From Massilia sp. Root418 (GTDB lineage: Bacteria; Pseudomonadota; Gammaproteobacteria; Burkholderiales; Burkholderiaceae_D): a stretch of 64,000 nt of DNA. The stretch's first letter is position 1. Each line of letters begins with the position of its first letter. Below are positions 43,270 to 51,080 of the stretch, one piece after another. Under the pieces are notes generated by a model that did no database searches, was not told where the DNA came from, and saw only the letters and a program-made list of their open reading frames with translations. A program made the position numbers and the translations under genes. Where the stretch lies: positions 125,585-189,584 of the forward strand of contig NZ_LMEC01000011.1 of the NCBI RefSeq assembly GCF_001425265.1, written 5' to 3'.

Positions 43270-44117
43270 GCCGCCTGCTGCTGTACGTCGTCGTGGTCGG
43301 TGGACAGCGACAGCGCCAGCCATTCGCCCAGTTCCTGCTCGACGAAGCGGTTTTTCTCGCGCACCATGCGCACCGTGTCGCTGCCCAGCAGCAAGCGCAC
43401 CGGCGGCCGGGCCGCGTCGGCCAGCTTGAGGATGGCCAGCGACAGCTTGCGCGGGTCGCCCGGCTGTTTCAGGCTGACGCTGGCGGCAAAGCTGCGCATG
43501 GCGCCCACGGTGCCGGCGTAGTCGTCCAGCTGCGCGGCGGTGGACACCAGCGAGTTCCCCTCCAGGAATTCGGTGCGGAAATAGCCCGGTTCCACCACCG
43601 TCACATGGATGCCCAGCGGCCGCACTTCCTCGGCCAGCGCTTCGCTGATGCCCTCGACCGCGAACTTGGTGGAGCCGTACAAGCCCCAGCCGGCCGCTGC
43701 CGTGTAGCCGCCCACGGACGAGATATTCATCACGTGGCCGCTGCCCTGGCGGCGCATGTGGGGCAGCACGGCGCGCGTGACGTTGAGCAGGCCGAAGACA
43801 TTGGTGTCGTACAGCGCACGCACTTCCGCATCGCCGGCCTCCTCGACCGCGCCCAGCAGGCCGTAGCCTGCATTGTTGACCAGTACGTCGATGCGGCCGA
43901 AGCGGTCCACGGCGGCGCGCGCGGCCAGCACGGCGGCTGCCTCCTGCGTCACGTCCAGGCGCAGGGCCAGCAGATTGGGGTGCTCCCCCAGCGCATCGAT
44001 GATGGCTTGCGGGTTGCGGGCGGTGGCGGCCACGCTGTCGCCGCGCGCCAGCGCGTCCCTGGCCATCAGGACGCCGAAGCCGCGGGATGCACCAGTGATA
44101 AACCATACTTTGGACAT
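43266..44117 (-). CDS. Short-chain dehydrogenase/reductase
   Basis: 283 aa, classical SDR. NAD(P) motif TGASRGFG (residues 8-15), NNAGYG, and the catalytic Ser-Tyr-Lys in NISSVGG and YGSTK. The basic Arg after the Gly motif and in TARNP suggests NADP preference. Substrate unknown. Divergent from a LysR gene 106 bp away, the usual sign of LysR control. Confidence 0.92.
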   Translation of the reverse strand: MSKVWFITGASRGFGVLMARDALARGDSVAATARNPQAIIDALGEHPNLLALRLDVTQEAAAVLAARAAVDRFGRIDVLVNNAGYGLLGAVEEAGDAEVRALYDTNVFGLLNVTRAVLPHMRRQGSGHVMNISSVGGYTAAAGWGLYGSTKFAVEGISEALAEEVRPLGIHVTVVEPGYFRTEFLEGNSLVSTAAQLDDYAGTVGAMRSFAASVSLKQPGDPRKLSLAILKLADAARPPVRLLLGSDTVRMVREKNRFVEQELGEWLALSLSTDHDDVQQQAA

Positions 44118-44223
44118 GCTGTTCTCCTTGAGAGGTGGTGGGTTGATGGGGGCAAGTTTAGGCCGGCTGCCTCTGCTACACTAGATACTGTAAAGACGTT
44201 TGATCTTCATCTCCTGGTTGTAA

Positions 44224-45144
44224 ATGGATACCACCCGCGTCATCACCCTGTTCATCGCCGTGGTCCGCGCCGGCAGCTTCAGCCAGGCGGCGGCCGAGCT
44301 CGGCCTGTCGCCGCAGGCGGTCAGCAAGGCCGTGCGCCAGCTGGAGGGCAACCTCGGCGTGCGCCTGTTCCACCGCACCACGCGCAGCCTGAGCCTGACG
44401 GAGGAGGGCACGCGCCTGTTCGAGCTGGCCAACCCCGGCCTGCGCCTGCTGGACGAGGCGCTGGAGCACGTGCGCAACAGCCGCAGCGACATGGACGGCA
44501 TGATCCGCGTGGCTGCGCCCACCTCCTTCGGCCGCCACATGCTGATCCCGCTGGTGCGCGACTTCCAGGACCTGCACCCCGGCGTGCAGTTCGACCTGCT
44601 GCTGGAAGACCATTTCACGGACCTGATCGAAGCCAAGATCGACGTCGGCTTCCGTGGCGGCAATCCGCCCGAGCGCAACCTGATCTCGCGCCGCATCGGC
44701 CAGCTGGCGCTGATGGTGTGCGCGGCGCCGGCCTATATTGCCCGCCACGGCGCGCCGCGCAGCGTGGACGAGCTGGCGGCGCACCGCTGCACCGGCTTCC
44801 GCCAGCCCAACACGGGCCGCCTGATGCCGTGGGAACTGCACGTCGAGGGCGGCACCATCTACAAGGACATCCCGGCCGTCGCCAGCTTCAATACCGCCGA
44901 GGCCGAGGCCGAGGCGGTCCTGGCCGGCATGGCGATCGGCCAGCTGGCCGGCTATATGGCGGCGGAGCATGTGCAGGCCGGCACGCTGGTGCACCTGCTG
45001 CCGTCCACCACGGTGGCCAGCGGCGCCATCTATATGTACTACCAGCAGCGCACGCAGATGCCGCAGCGCGTGCGCGAATTCATCGATTTCGCTTCGGAGC
45101 ACGCCCCCGGCCTGTTCCCGAAGATTCAACTTGAAAAGCGCTGA
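44224..45144 (+). CDS. LysR-family regulator, probably of the SDR gene
   Basis: 306 aa. N-terminal winged HTH (residues 1-60): VRAGSFSQAAAELGLSPQAVSKAVRQLEGNLGVRLFHRTTR in segments, followed by a periplasmic-binding-like effector domain (about 90-295). The DNA between its ATG and the divergent SDR gene is the likely operator region. It is followed 1 bp later by a second LysR gene. Confidence 0.92.
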   Translation: MDTTRVITLFIAVVRAGSFSQAAAELGLSPQAVSKAVRQLEGNLGVRLFHRTTRSLSLTEEGTRLFELANPGLRLLDEALEHVRNSRSDMDGMIRVAAPTSFGRHMLIPLVRDFQDLHPGVQFDLLLEDHFTDLIEAKIDVGFRGGNPPERNLISRRIGQLALMVCAAPAYIARHGAPRSVDELAAHRCTGFRQPNTGRLMPWELHVEGGTIYKDIPAVASFNTAEAEAEAVLAGMAIGQLAGYMAAEHVQAGTLVHLLPSTTVASGAIYMYYQQRTQMPQRVREFIDFASEHAPGLFPKIQLEKR

Positions 45145-45145
45145 C

Positions 45146-46054
45146 ATGGACCGTTTGCATTTGATGGGGGTGTTTGTCGCCGTGGGCGAGGAGCAGAGTT
45201 TCGCCGGCGGCGCGCGCCGGCTGGGGATGTCGCCGCCGGCCGTCACGCGCGCCATCGCCACCCTGGAAGAGCGCCTCGGCGTGCGCCTGCTGGACCGCAG
45301 CACGCGCCACGTGCGCGTCACCGAGGCCGGCCAGCGCTACCTGGACGATGCGCGCCGCATCATCGCCGAGGTGGACGAGGCCGACGAGGCGGCCGCCGGC
45401 AGCAACGCCGCCCCGCGCGGCCACCTGTCGGTGACGGCGCCGGTGCTGTTCGGCCGCCAGTACATCACGCCCGGCATCGTCGAGTACCTGCGGCGCTACC
45501 CGGGCATGGAGGTGAGCGCCATGTTCGTCGACCGCGTGACCAATATGATGGAAGAGGGCATCGATGTGGCGGTGCGCATCGGCGAGCTGCCCGACTCCAG
45601 CCTGCGCGCCGTTCCGGTGGGACAGGTGCGGCGCGTGATCTGCGCGGCGCCTGCCTACCTGGCCGAACACGGCGCGCCGGCCGTGCCCGAGGACCTGGCG
45701 CGGCACGTCATCGTCGCCTCGTCCGGCTCCAGCACGCCGCCGGACTGGCGCTTCGCCAACGCGGGGCGCAGCCAGTCGCTGCGCATCAAGCCGCGCCTGG
45801 TGGTCAACAGCAACGACGCGGCCATCGAGGCAGTGCGGCGCGGCTTCGGCATCACGCGCCTGCTGTCCTACCAGGCCGAGGCCCTGCTGGCCTCCGGCGA
45901 GCTGACTTTGTTGTTGGAGGAGTACGCCACGCCGGGCGTGCCGGTCAGCATCGTGCACCGCGACAGCCGCCAGGGCTCGGCCCGCATCCGCAGTTTCGTC
46001 GCCCTGATGGCCGAGCGCCTGCGGGCGGAACCCATTTTGGCGCCTTCCGCCTAG
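45146..46054 (+). CDS. LysR-family regulator, second of tandem pair
   Basis: 302 aa. Same layout: HTH EEQSFAGGARRLGMSPPAVTRAIATLEERLGVRLL in segments at about 13-50, effector domain to the end. The start codon lies 1 bp after the first LysR stop, so the two are cotranscribed. The effector half resembles the CrgA/DsdC-like branch by eye. Target unknown; the downstream ABC transporter has its own sigma-54 promoter, so this LysR need not control it. Confidence 0.91.
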   Translation: MDRLHLMGVFVAVGEEQSFAGGARRLGMSPPAVTRAIATLEERLGVRLLDRSTRHVRVTEAGQRYLDDARRIIAEVDEADEAAAGSNAAPRGHLSVTAPVLFGRQYITPGIVEYLRRYPGMEVSAMFVDRVTNMMEEGIDVAVRIGELPDSSLRAVPVGQVRRVICAAPAYLAEHGAPAVPEDLARHVIVASSGSSTPPDWRFANAGRSQSLRIKPRLVVNSNDAAIEAVRRGFGITRLLSYQAEALLASGELTLLLEEYATPGVPVSIVHRDSRQGSARIRSFVALMAERLRAEPILAPSA

Positions 46055-46090
46055 CCTGCCAGCTTGCGGTGCGCCTGCTTTTGGTGCGCC

Positions 46091-46105
46091 GCACAATGTC
46101 GGTGC
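46091..46105 (+). promoter_or_regulatory. NtrC-like enhancer site upstream of the ABC operon
   Basis: GCAC-N7-GTGC (GCACAATGTCGGTGC) has the exact half-site spacing of the NtrC consensus. It lies about 86 bp before the predicted start, the expected enhancer distance. Confidence 0.65.
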
Positions 46106-46157
46106 TGAAAATACACTGTGTTCCCCGCGTTTGACGGCTGCTGCCCCGGAATTGCCC

Positions 46158-46173
46158 TGGCACAGCTATTGCA
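46158..46173 (+). promoter_or_regulatory. Sigma-54 promoter of the ABC transporter operon
   Basis: TGGCACAGCTATTGCA has invariant GG (46159-46160) and GC (46171-46172) exactly 10 bp apart and complete TGGCAC and TTGCA boxes. The predicted start is near 46184, about 50 nt before the first gene. Confidence 0.85.
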
Positions 46174-46232
46174 AAGCTAGTGGCAGGGCAGGCGTCCGCC
46201 TGCCGCAGTTCACAAACTAGCATGGGGATATG

Positions 46233-47465
46233 ATGGACAGCAAAATCAGCTTGACTCGCCGCAGCCTGTTGAAAGCCGGCGCCGCCACTGCAATCTCCGG
46301 CCTTGCCACGCAAGGGGTCTGGGCCGCCGGCTCCGACAAGCCTGAAAAAGAAGAAGTCAAAGTGGGCTTTATTCCGCTGACCGATTGCGCCTCGGTGGTG
46401 ATGGCGTCCGTGCTGGGCTTCGACCGCAAGTACGGCATCAAGATCGTGCCCAGCAAGGAATCGTCCTGGCCCAGCGTGCGCGACAAGCTGGTCAACGGTG
46501 AACTGGATGCGGCGCACGTGCTGTACGGCCTGGTGTACGGCGTGCACCTGGGCGCCGGCGGTCCGAAGAAGGACATGGCAGTGCTGATGAACCTGAACCA
46601 CAACGGCCAGGCCATCACGCTGTCGAAGAAAGTGGCCGACAAGGGCGCGGTGGACGGCGCCTCCCTGGCCGCGCTGATGAAGAAAGACCCGCGCGAATAC
46701 TCCTTCGCCCAGACCTTCCCCACCGGCACCCACGCCATGTGGCTGTACTACTGGCTGGCCAGCTACGGCATCAACCCCATGAAGGACGCCAAGACCATCA
46801 CCGTGCCGCCGCCGCAAATGGTGGCCAATATGCGCATCGGGAATATGGACGGCTTCTGCGTGGGCGAACCGTGGAACCACCGCGCCATCGTGGACGGCAT
46901 CGGCATCACCGCCACCACCACCCAGGACATCTGGCGCGACCACCCGGAAAAGGTGCTGGGCACCAGCGCCGAGTGGGTCAAGAAGTATCCCAACACGGCG
47001 CGCGCGCTGACCGCCGCCATCCTCGACGCCGGCCGCTGGATCGACGCCTCGCTGTCGAACAAGCTGAAGATGGCCGAAACCATCGCCGACAAGTCCTATG
47101 TGAACACCTCGGTGGACGTGATCAACCAGCGCATCCTGGGCCGCTACCAGAACGGCCTGGGCAAGACCTGGGACGACCCGAACGCGATGAAATTCTTCAA
47201 CGACGGCGCGGTGAACTTCCCCTACCTGTCGGACGGCATGTGGTTCCTCACGCAGCAGAAGCGCTGGGGCCTGCTGAAAGCCGAGCCGGACTACCTGGCC
47301 GTGGCCACGCAGATCAACCAGATCGACGTCTACAAGGACGCCGCGGCCATGGCCAAGGTGGCGGTGCCCAAGTCCGCCATGCGCAGCGTGAAGCTGCTCG
47401 ACGGCACCGTCTGGGACGGCAAGAACCCCAAAGCCTACGCCGATTCATTCAAGATCAAAGCATAA
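46233..47465 (+). CDS. Nitrate/cyanate-type ABC transporter substrate-binding protein
   Basis: 410 aa, NrtA/CmpA/CynA family. A twin-arginine signal (TRRSLLKAG) suggests export in folded form by Tat. The mature protein has VKVGFIPLTDCASVVMAS, SWPSVRDKLVNGELDAAHVLYG and PTGTHAMWLYYWLA, typical of NrtA-type binding proteins. Substrate could be nitrate, nitrite, cyanate or bicarbonate. ATG 46233 is preferred over 46230 because GGGGA at 46224 is better spaced. First gene of a three-gene operon under a sigma-54 promoter. Confidence 0.92.
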   Translation: MDSKISLTRRSLLKAGAATAISGLATQGVWAAGSDKPEKEEVKVGFIPLTDCASVVMASVLGFDRKYGIKIVPSKESSWPSVRDKLVNGELDAAHVLYGLVYGVHLGAGGPKKDMAVLMNLNHNGQAITLSKKVADKGAVDGASLAALMKKDPREYSFAQTFPTGTHAMWLYYWLASYGINPMKDAKTITVPPPQMVANMRIGNMDGFCVGEPWNHRAIVDGIGITATTTQDIWRDHPEKVLGTSAEWVKKYPNTARALTAAILDAGRWIDASLSNKLKMAETIADKSYVNTSVDVINQRILGRYQNGLGKTWDDPNAMKFFNDGAVNFPYLSDGMWFLTQQKRWGLLKAEPDYLAVATQINQIDVYKDAAAMAKVAVPKSAMRSVKLLDGTVWDGKNPKAYADSFKIKA

Positions 47466-47474
47466 GGAGCAGCC

Positions 47475-48371
47475 ATGAGCGCAGTCCTGCACACCATCTC
47501 CGCCGTGCCCGTGGAAGAAGCGGCGCCGCCCAAGCCCCCGCGCAGCGCGCGCATCGCCGCCAAGGGCATCAAGCTCGAATCGGGCAGCGCCCGCATGCGG
47601 CCCTACGTGATGAAATACCTGCCGCCCGTGATCGGCCTGGCGCTGCTGGTGCTGGCCTGGCAGATCCTGGCCTCGAAGAACAGCAGCTTCCCCACCCCCT
47701 GGGCCACCTGGGAGGAAGCGGTGAAGCTGTTCTCCGACCCGTTCTACCGCAAGGGCCCGAACGACCAGGGCATAGGCTGGAACGTGCTCGCCTCGCTGCA
47801 GCGCGTGGGCGTGGGCTTCGGCCTGGCCGCGCTGGTGGGCATCCCGCTCGGCTTCATCATCGGCCGCTTCAAGTTCATGTACGGCATGTTCAGCCCCATC
47901 ATCAGTTTGCTCAAGCCGGTGTCGCCGCTGGCCTGGCTGCCGATCGGCCTGCTGGTCTTCAAGGCCGCCGATCCTGCCGCCATCTGGTCGATCTTCATCT
48001 GCTCGATCTGGCCGATGATCATCAACACCGCCGTCGGCGTGCAGCGCGTGCCGCAGGACTACCTGAACGTGGCGCGCGTGCTCAGCCTGTCGGAGTGGAA
48101 GATCGTCACCAAGATCCTGCTGCCGTCCGTGCTGCCCTATATGCTCACCGGCGTGCGCCTGGCCATCGGCACCGCCTGGCTGGTGATCGTCGCGGCCGAG
48201 ATGCTGACCGGCGGCGTGGGGATCGGCTTCTGGGTCTGGGACGAATGGAACAACCTGAACGTGCCGCACATCCTGATCGCCATCGGCGTGATCGGCGTGG
48301 TCGGGCTGCTGCTGGAATGGGCGCTGGTGTCGCTGGCCAAAGCCTTCACCTACGAACAAGTGGAGAACTGA
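47475..48371 (+). CDS. ABC transporter permease, NrtB/TauC family
   Basis: 298 aa, six membrane helices. An N-terminal 50-residue charged tail precedes helix 1 (PVIGLALLVLAWQIL). The EAA loop for ATPase contact reads LNVARVLSLSEWKIVTKILLPSVLPYMLTGVRLAIGTAW, with EAA-type Gly. Ribosome site AAGGAG before ATG 47475. Ends 1 bp before the ATPase gene. Confidence 0.94.
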   Translation: MSAVLHTISAVPVEEAAPPKPPRSARIAAKGIKLESGSARMRPYVMKYLPPVIGLALLVLAWQILASKNSSFPTPWATWEEAVKLFSDPFYRKGPNDQGIGWNVLASLQRVGVGFGLAALVGIPLGFIIGRFKFMYGMFSPIISLLKPVSPLAWLPIGLLVFKAADPAAIWSIFICSIWPMIINTAVGVQRVPQDYLNVARVLSLSEWKIVTKILLPSVLPYMLTGVRLAIGTAWLVIVAAEMLTGGVGIGFWVWDEWNNLNVPHILIAIGVIGVVGLLLEWALVSLAKAFTYEQVEN

Positions 48372-48372
48372 T

Positions 48373-49179
48373 ATGAGTGCGAACAAATTCATCGACATCA
48401 GCAACGCCGACATGGTGTTCAACACCAGGAAGGGCCAGTTCCATGCGCTGGCCGAGGTCAGCCTGACGGTGGAGCAGGGCGAGTTCATCACCCTGATCGG
48501 CCACTCCGGCTGCGGCAAGTCCACCTTGCTCAACCTGATCGCCGGCCTCACTACACCGACCGGCGGCATCATGATCTGCAACGGCCGCGAGATCGCGGGG
48601 CCCTCGCCGGAGCGCGCGGTGGTGTTCCAGAACCACTCGCTGCTGCCCTGGCTCACCTGCTTCGAGAACGTCTACCTGGCGGTGGAGCGCGTGTTCAGCG
48701 CCAGGGAAAGCAACAAGCAGCTGCAGGAACGCACCTGGGCCGCGCTGGCGCTGGTGGGCCTGACGCCGGCGGCCGGCAAGCGGCCGCATGAAATCTCGGG
48801 CGGCATGAAGCAGCGCGTCGGCATCGCCCGCGCGCTGGCGATGGAGCCGAAAGTGCTGCTGATGGACGAACCGTTCGGCGCGCTGGACGCGCTCACCCGC
48901 GCCCACCTGCAGGACGAGCTGCTGCGCATCGTGGCGGCCACCGGCTCGACGGTGGTGATGGTGACGCACGACGTGGACGAGGCGGTGCTGCTGTCGGACC
49001 GCATCGTGATGATGACCAACGGCCCGGCGGCCACCATCGGCGACATCGTGCAAGTGCGCCTGGCGCGCCCGCGCGACCGCTTGGCGCTGGCGCAGGACCC
49101 GCTCTACATCGACTACCGCACCAGCGTGCTGGAGTTCCTGTACCACCGCCAGGGGCGCCCGGCGCAGAAGGCCGCGTGA
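48373..49179 (+). CDS. ABC transporter ATP-binding protein, NrtD/TauB family
   Basis: 268 aa. Walker A GHSGCGKST (about residues 45-53), Q-loop FQNHSLLPW, signature SGGMKQRVG, Walker B VLLMDEP, and His switch VTHDVDEA. A plain NrtD-type ATPase; the NrtC regulatory extension found in cyanobacteria is absent. Stop at 49177-49179, 6 bp before a REP unit. No nitrate reductase gene follows, so the transporter stands alone in this window. Confidence 0.95.
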   Translation: MSANKFIDISNADMVFNTRKGQFHALAEVSLTVEQGEFITLIGHSGCGKSTLLNLIAGLTTPTGGIMICNGREIAGPSPERAVVFQNHSLLPWLTCFENVYLAVERVFSARESNKQLQERTWAALALVGLTPAAGKRPHEISGGMKQRVGIARALAMEPKVLLMDEPFGALDALTRAHLQDELLRIVAATGSTVVMVTHDVDEAVLLSDRIVMMTNGPAATIGDIVQVRLARPRDRLALAQDPLYIDYRTSVLEFLYHRQGRPAQKAA

Positions 49180-49185
49180 ACGCCC

Positions 49186-49452
49186 GGCGGGTTACGGTGC
49201 TGCGCACCTAACCCGCCCTACGTGCGCGTGCCCATCGTACCCACCGTACCCACCGTACCCACCGTACCCACCGTACCCACCGTACCCACCGTACCCACCG
49301 TACCCACCGTACCCCCACCGTACCCACCGTACCCACCGTACCCACCGTACCCACCGTACCCATCTTGCCCACCGTGACCATCTTGCCCACCGTACCCATC
49401 ATGGCCCTCGTGCCCCTCGTAGGGCGGGTTAGGCGGAACGCCGTAACCCGCC
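49186..49452. repeat. REP-like palindrome pair enclosing a minisatellite, locus 6
   Basis: Units at 49186-49222 and 49418-49452, tails inward, 195 bp apart. Elsewhere pairs are 16-39 bp apart. The space is filled by 9-bp tandem repeats. Lies between the convergent ABC ATPase and tsaD genes. Confidence 0.9.
49236..49399. repeat. 9-bp minisatellite (CGTACCCAC)n
   Basis: Fourteen near-perfect 9-bp units of CGTACCCAC start at 49236. There is a 2-bp expansion after the ninth, and then about four decaying units (CTTGCCCAC, CGTGACCAT and similar). It lies between two REP arms with no gene on either strand that I support. The minus-strand open frame simply reads the repeat as Gly-Thr-Val. Confidence 0.95.
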
Positions 49453-49456
49453 GTGC

Positions 49457-50497
49457 TTAAACGACCCGCAGCTCATCCAGCGGCCAGCGCGGCCGCACAT
49501 TGAAGGAATAGTCCTTCTGCGCCGCGTCCGGGTTAATCATCAGCCGCCTGGCGCCCGCGAACGCGATCATGGCGCCGTTATCGGTGCAGAACTCCAGCTC
49601 CGGGTAAAACACCTTGAAGCGCTTCTTGGCGGCCGCCGCGTTCAGCGACGCGCGCAGCTGCGCGTTGGCGCCCACGCCGCCGGCGATCACCAGGCGCTTC
49701 AAGCCCGTGTGCTTGAGCGCCGACACGCACTTGGCCGTGAGCACCTCCACGATCGCATCGACAAAGCCGCGCGCGATGTCGGCCTTGTCCTGCTCGCAGA
49801 TATTGGCGATCACTTTTTCCTCGTGGTTCTTCACCACCGTCAGCACCGCCGTTTTCAGGCCGGAAAAGCTGAAATTGAAATCCTTGGTGTGCATCATCGG
49901 GCGCGGCAGCTTGTAGGCGGACGGGTCGCCGAACTCGGCCAGGCGCGAAATGGCCGGTCCGCCCGGATAGCCCAGGCCCAGCAGCTTGGCCGACTTGTCG
50001 AAGGCCTCGCCGGCCGCGTCGTCCAGGGTCTCGCCCAGCAAGGTGTACTGGCCCACGCCGTCCACCCGCATCAGCTGCGTGTGGCCGCCCGATACCAGCA
50101 GCGCGATGAAGGGAAACGCCGGCGGCTCCGAGGCCAGCAGCGGCGACAGCAGGTGGCCTTCCAGGTGGTGCACGCCCAGCACCGGCTTGTCCAGCGCCAT
50201 GCCCAGGCTGCAGGCAATGGACGAGCCCACCAGCAGCGCGCCGGCCAGGCCGGGCCCCTGCGTATAGGCGATGGCGTCGATGTCGGCCAGCCGCTTGCCG
50301 GCGCCGGTCAGCGACTGCTCCAGCAGCGGGATGGCGCGGCGGATATGGTCGCGCGAGGCCAGCTCGGGCACCACGCCGCCGTACTCCTCGTGCATCGCAA
50401 CCTGGGAATACAGGGCATGGGACAGCAGGCCGCGCTCGGTGTCATACAGAGCCAGGCCGGTTTCGTCACAGGAGGATTCAACGCCGAGAACGATCAT
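49457..50497 (-). CDS. tsaD: tRNA N6-threonylcarbamoyladenosine synthase TsaD
   Basis: 346 aa, metal-dependent catalytic subunit of the t6A37 complex. Motifs: [15 protein letters not shown], the metal-ligand HHLEGHLLS (HxxxH), LVSGGHTQL, and [12 protein letters not shown] with C-terminal [13 protein letters not shown]. Works with TsaE (16682-17167) and TsaB (not in window). The stop lies 5 bp beyond a REP unit. Divergent from a short NirD-like gene, with palindrome B2 between. Confidence 0.96.
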   Translation of the reverse strand: MIVLGVESSCDETGLALYDTERGLLSHALYSQVAMHEEYGGVVPELASRDHIRRAIPLLEQSLTGAGKRLADIDAIAYTQGPGLAGALLVGSSIACSLGMALDKPVLGVHHLEGHLLSPLLASEPPAFPFIALLVSGGHTQLMRVDGVGQYTLLGETLDDAAGEAFDKSAKLLGLGYPGGPAISRLAEFGDPSAYKLPRPMMHTKDFNFSFSGLKTAVLTVVKNHEEKVIANICEQDKADIARGFVDAIVEVLTAKCVSALKHTGLKRLVIAGGVGANAQLRASLNAAAAKKRFKVFYPELEFCTDNGAMIAFAGARRLMINPDAAQKDYSFNVRPRWPLDELRVV

Positions 50498-50606
50498 TGG
50501 AACAGTGCAAAGTGAAAGGGGAATCCGCCATTGTAATGGAAAGCGCGCCCGGCCCGCACCAAAGCCGCCCGCGCCGCACCGCCGCAGGGCGCACGCCCAG
50601 GCAGCC

Positions 50607-50665
50607 TGAGCCGCATTTTGGCCACTTTCGGGGTCAGACCCCGAAGCGGGCCAAAATGCGGCTCA
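50607..50665. repeat. Nested palindrome, family B, copy 2
   Basis: Outer arms of 17 bp (50607-50623 and 50649-50665, TGAGCCGCATTTTGGCC and its complement) enclose the 19-bp inner palindrome TTCGGGGTCAGACCCCGAA (50627-50645). Same orientation as copy 1. The arm difference from copy 1 is compensated on both sides. Confidence 0.9.
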
Positions 50666-50728
50666 GCTTGCCGGGGGTGGCATTGGTCTTGCTTTAGAGG
50701 AAACATACGACTTGAAGGAGCCTGGGCC

Positions 50729-51043
50729 ATGGCTGAGTATTGGAAACTGATCTGCAAGCTGAAGGACATCCCGCCGCAGGGCGTGCGGCGGGTGCCGCGC
50801 GGGCTGGCGTGGCAGGAACTGCCCGGCGTGGCGGTGATACGCACCCTGGACGACCAGGTGTTTGCCGTGCTCGACGGCACCGCCCCCGACCAGGCGGGCG
50901 TGCGCCACTACGCCGTCAAGCTGGAGGAGGGCAGGATCTATCTGGACTTGAATGAACTGAACGCCCCGGCCAGCCGCGCGGAGGCGGCGTTGGCGGGGGC
51001 GTTCGGTGTCGCCCCGCATGTGGGGGCGAATTCCTGGACGTAG
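50729..51043 (+). CDS. NirD-like Rieske-fold protein, shortened
   Basis: 104 aa. The beginning (YWKLICKLKDIPPQGVRRV...VAVIRTLDDQVFAVLD) and end (GVRHYAVKLEEGRIYLDL) align by eye with nitrite reductase small subunit NirD. About 20-30 residues between DQVFAV and GVRHYAV are missing and the Rieske Cys/His ligands are absent. E. coli NirD also lacks the cluster. No nirB in this window. GGAG at 50717 gives ATG 50729. The TAG stop sits inside a REP unit. Function: possible accessory nitrogen protein, uncertain. Confidence 0.6.
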   Translation: MAEYWKLICKLKDIPPQGVRRVPRGLAWQELPGVAVIRTLDDQVFAVLDGTAPDQAGVRHYAVKLEEGRIYLDLNELNAPASRAEAALAGAFGVAPHVGANSWT

Positions 51044-51074
51044 GGCGGGTCAGGCGCGCGCGCCGTAACCCGCC
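51039..51074. repeat. REP-like element, locus 7 (single unit)
   Basis: One unit, CGTAG tail on the left and TAACCCGCC on the right, with one arm base changed (GGGTCA). It lies between the convergent NirD-like and aroG genes; its tail supplies the NirD-like stop codon. Confidence 0.85.
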
Positions 51075-51080
51075 AGCGCA

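Noticed and set aside
49236..49399. CRISPR-like array
   Set aside because: Unit is 9 bp with no unique spacers and no cas genes nearby; a simple tandem repeat.
49208..49402. Minus-strand frame encoding a Gly-Thr-Val repeat peptide
   Set aside because: It is only the 9-bp minisatellite read in frame. No ribosome site or homologous context.
42180..50670. Composite transposon bounded by the two family-B palindromes
   Set aside because: No transposase, same orientation, and the enclosed genes include core tsaD; no sign of target duplication.
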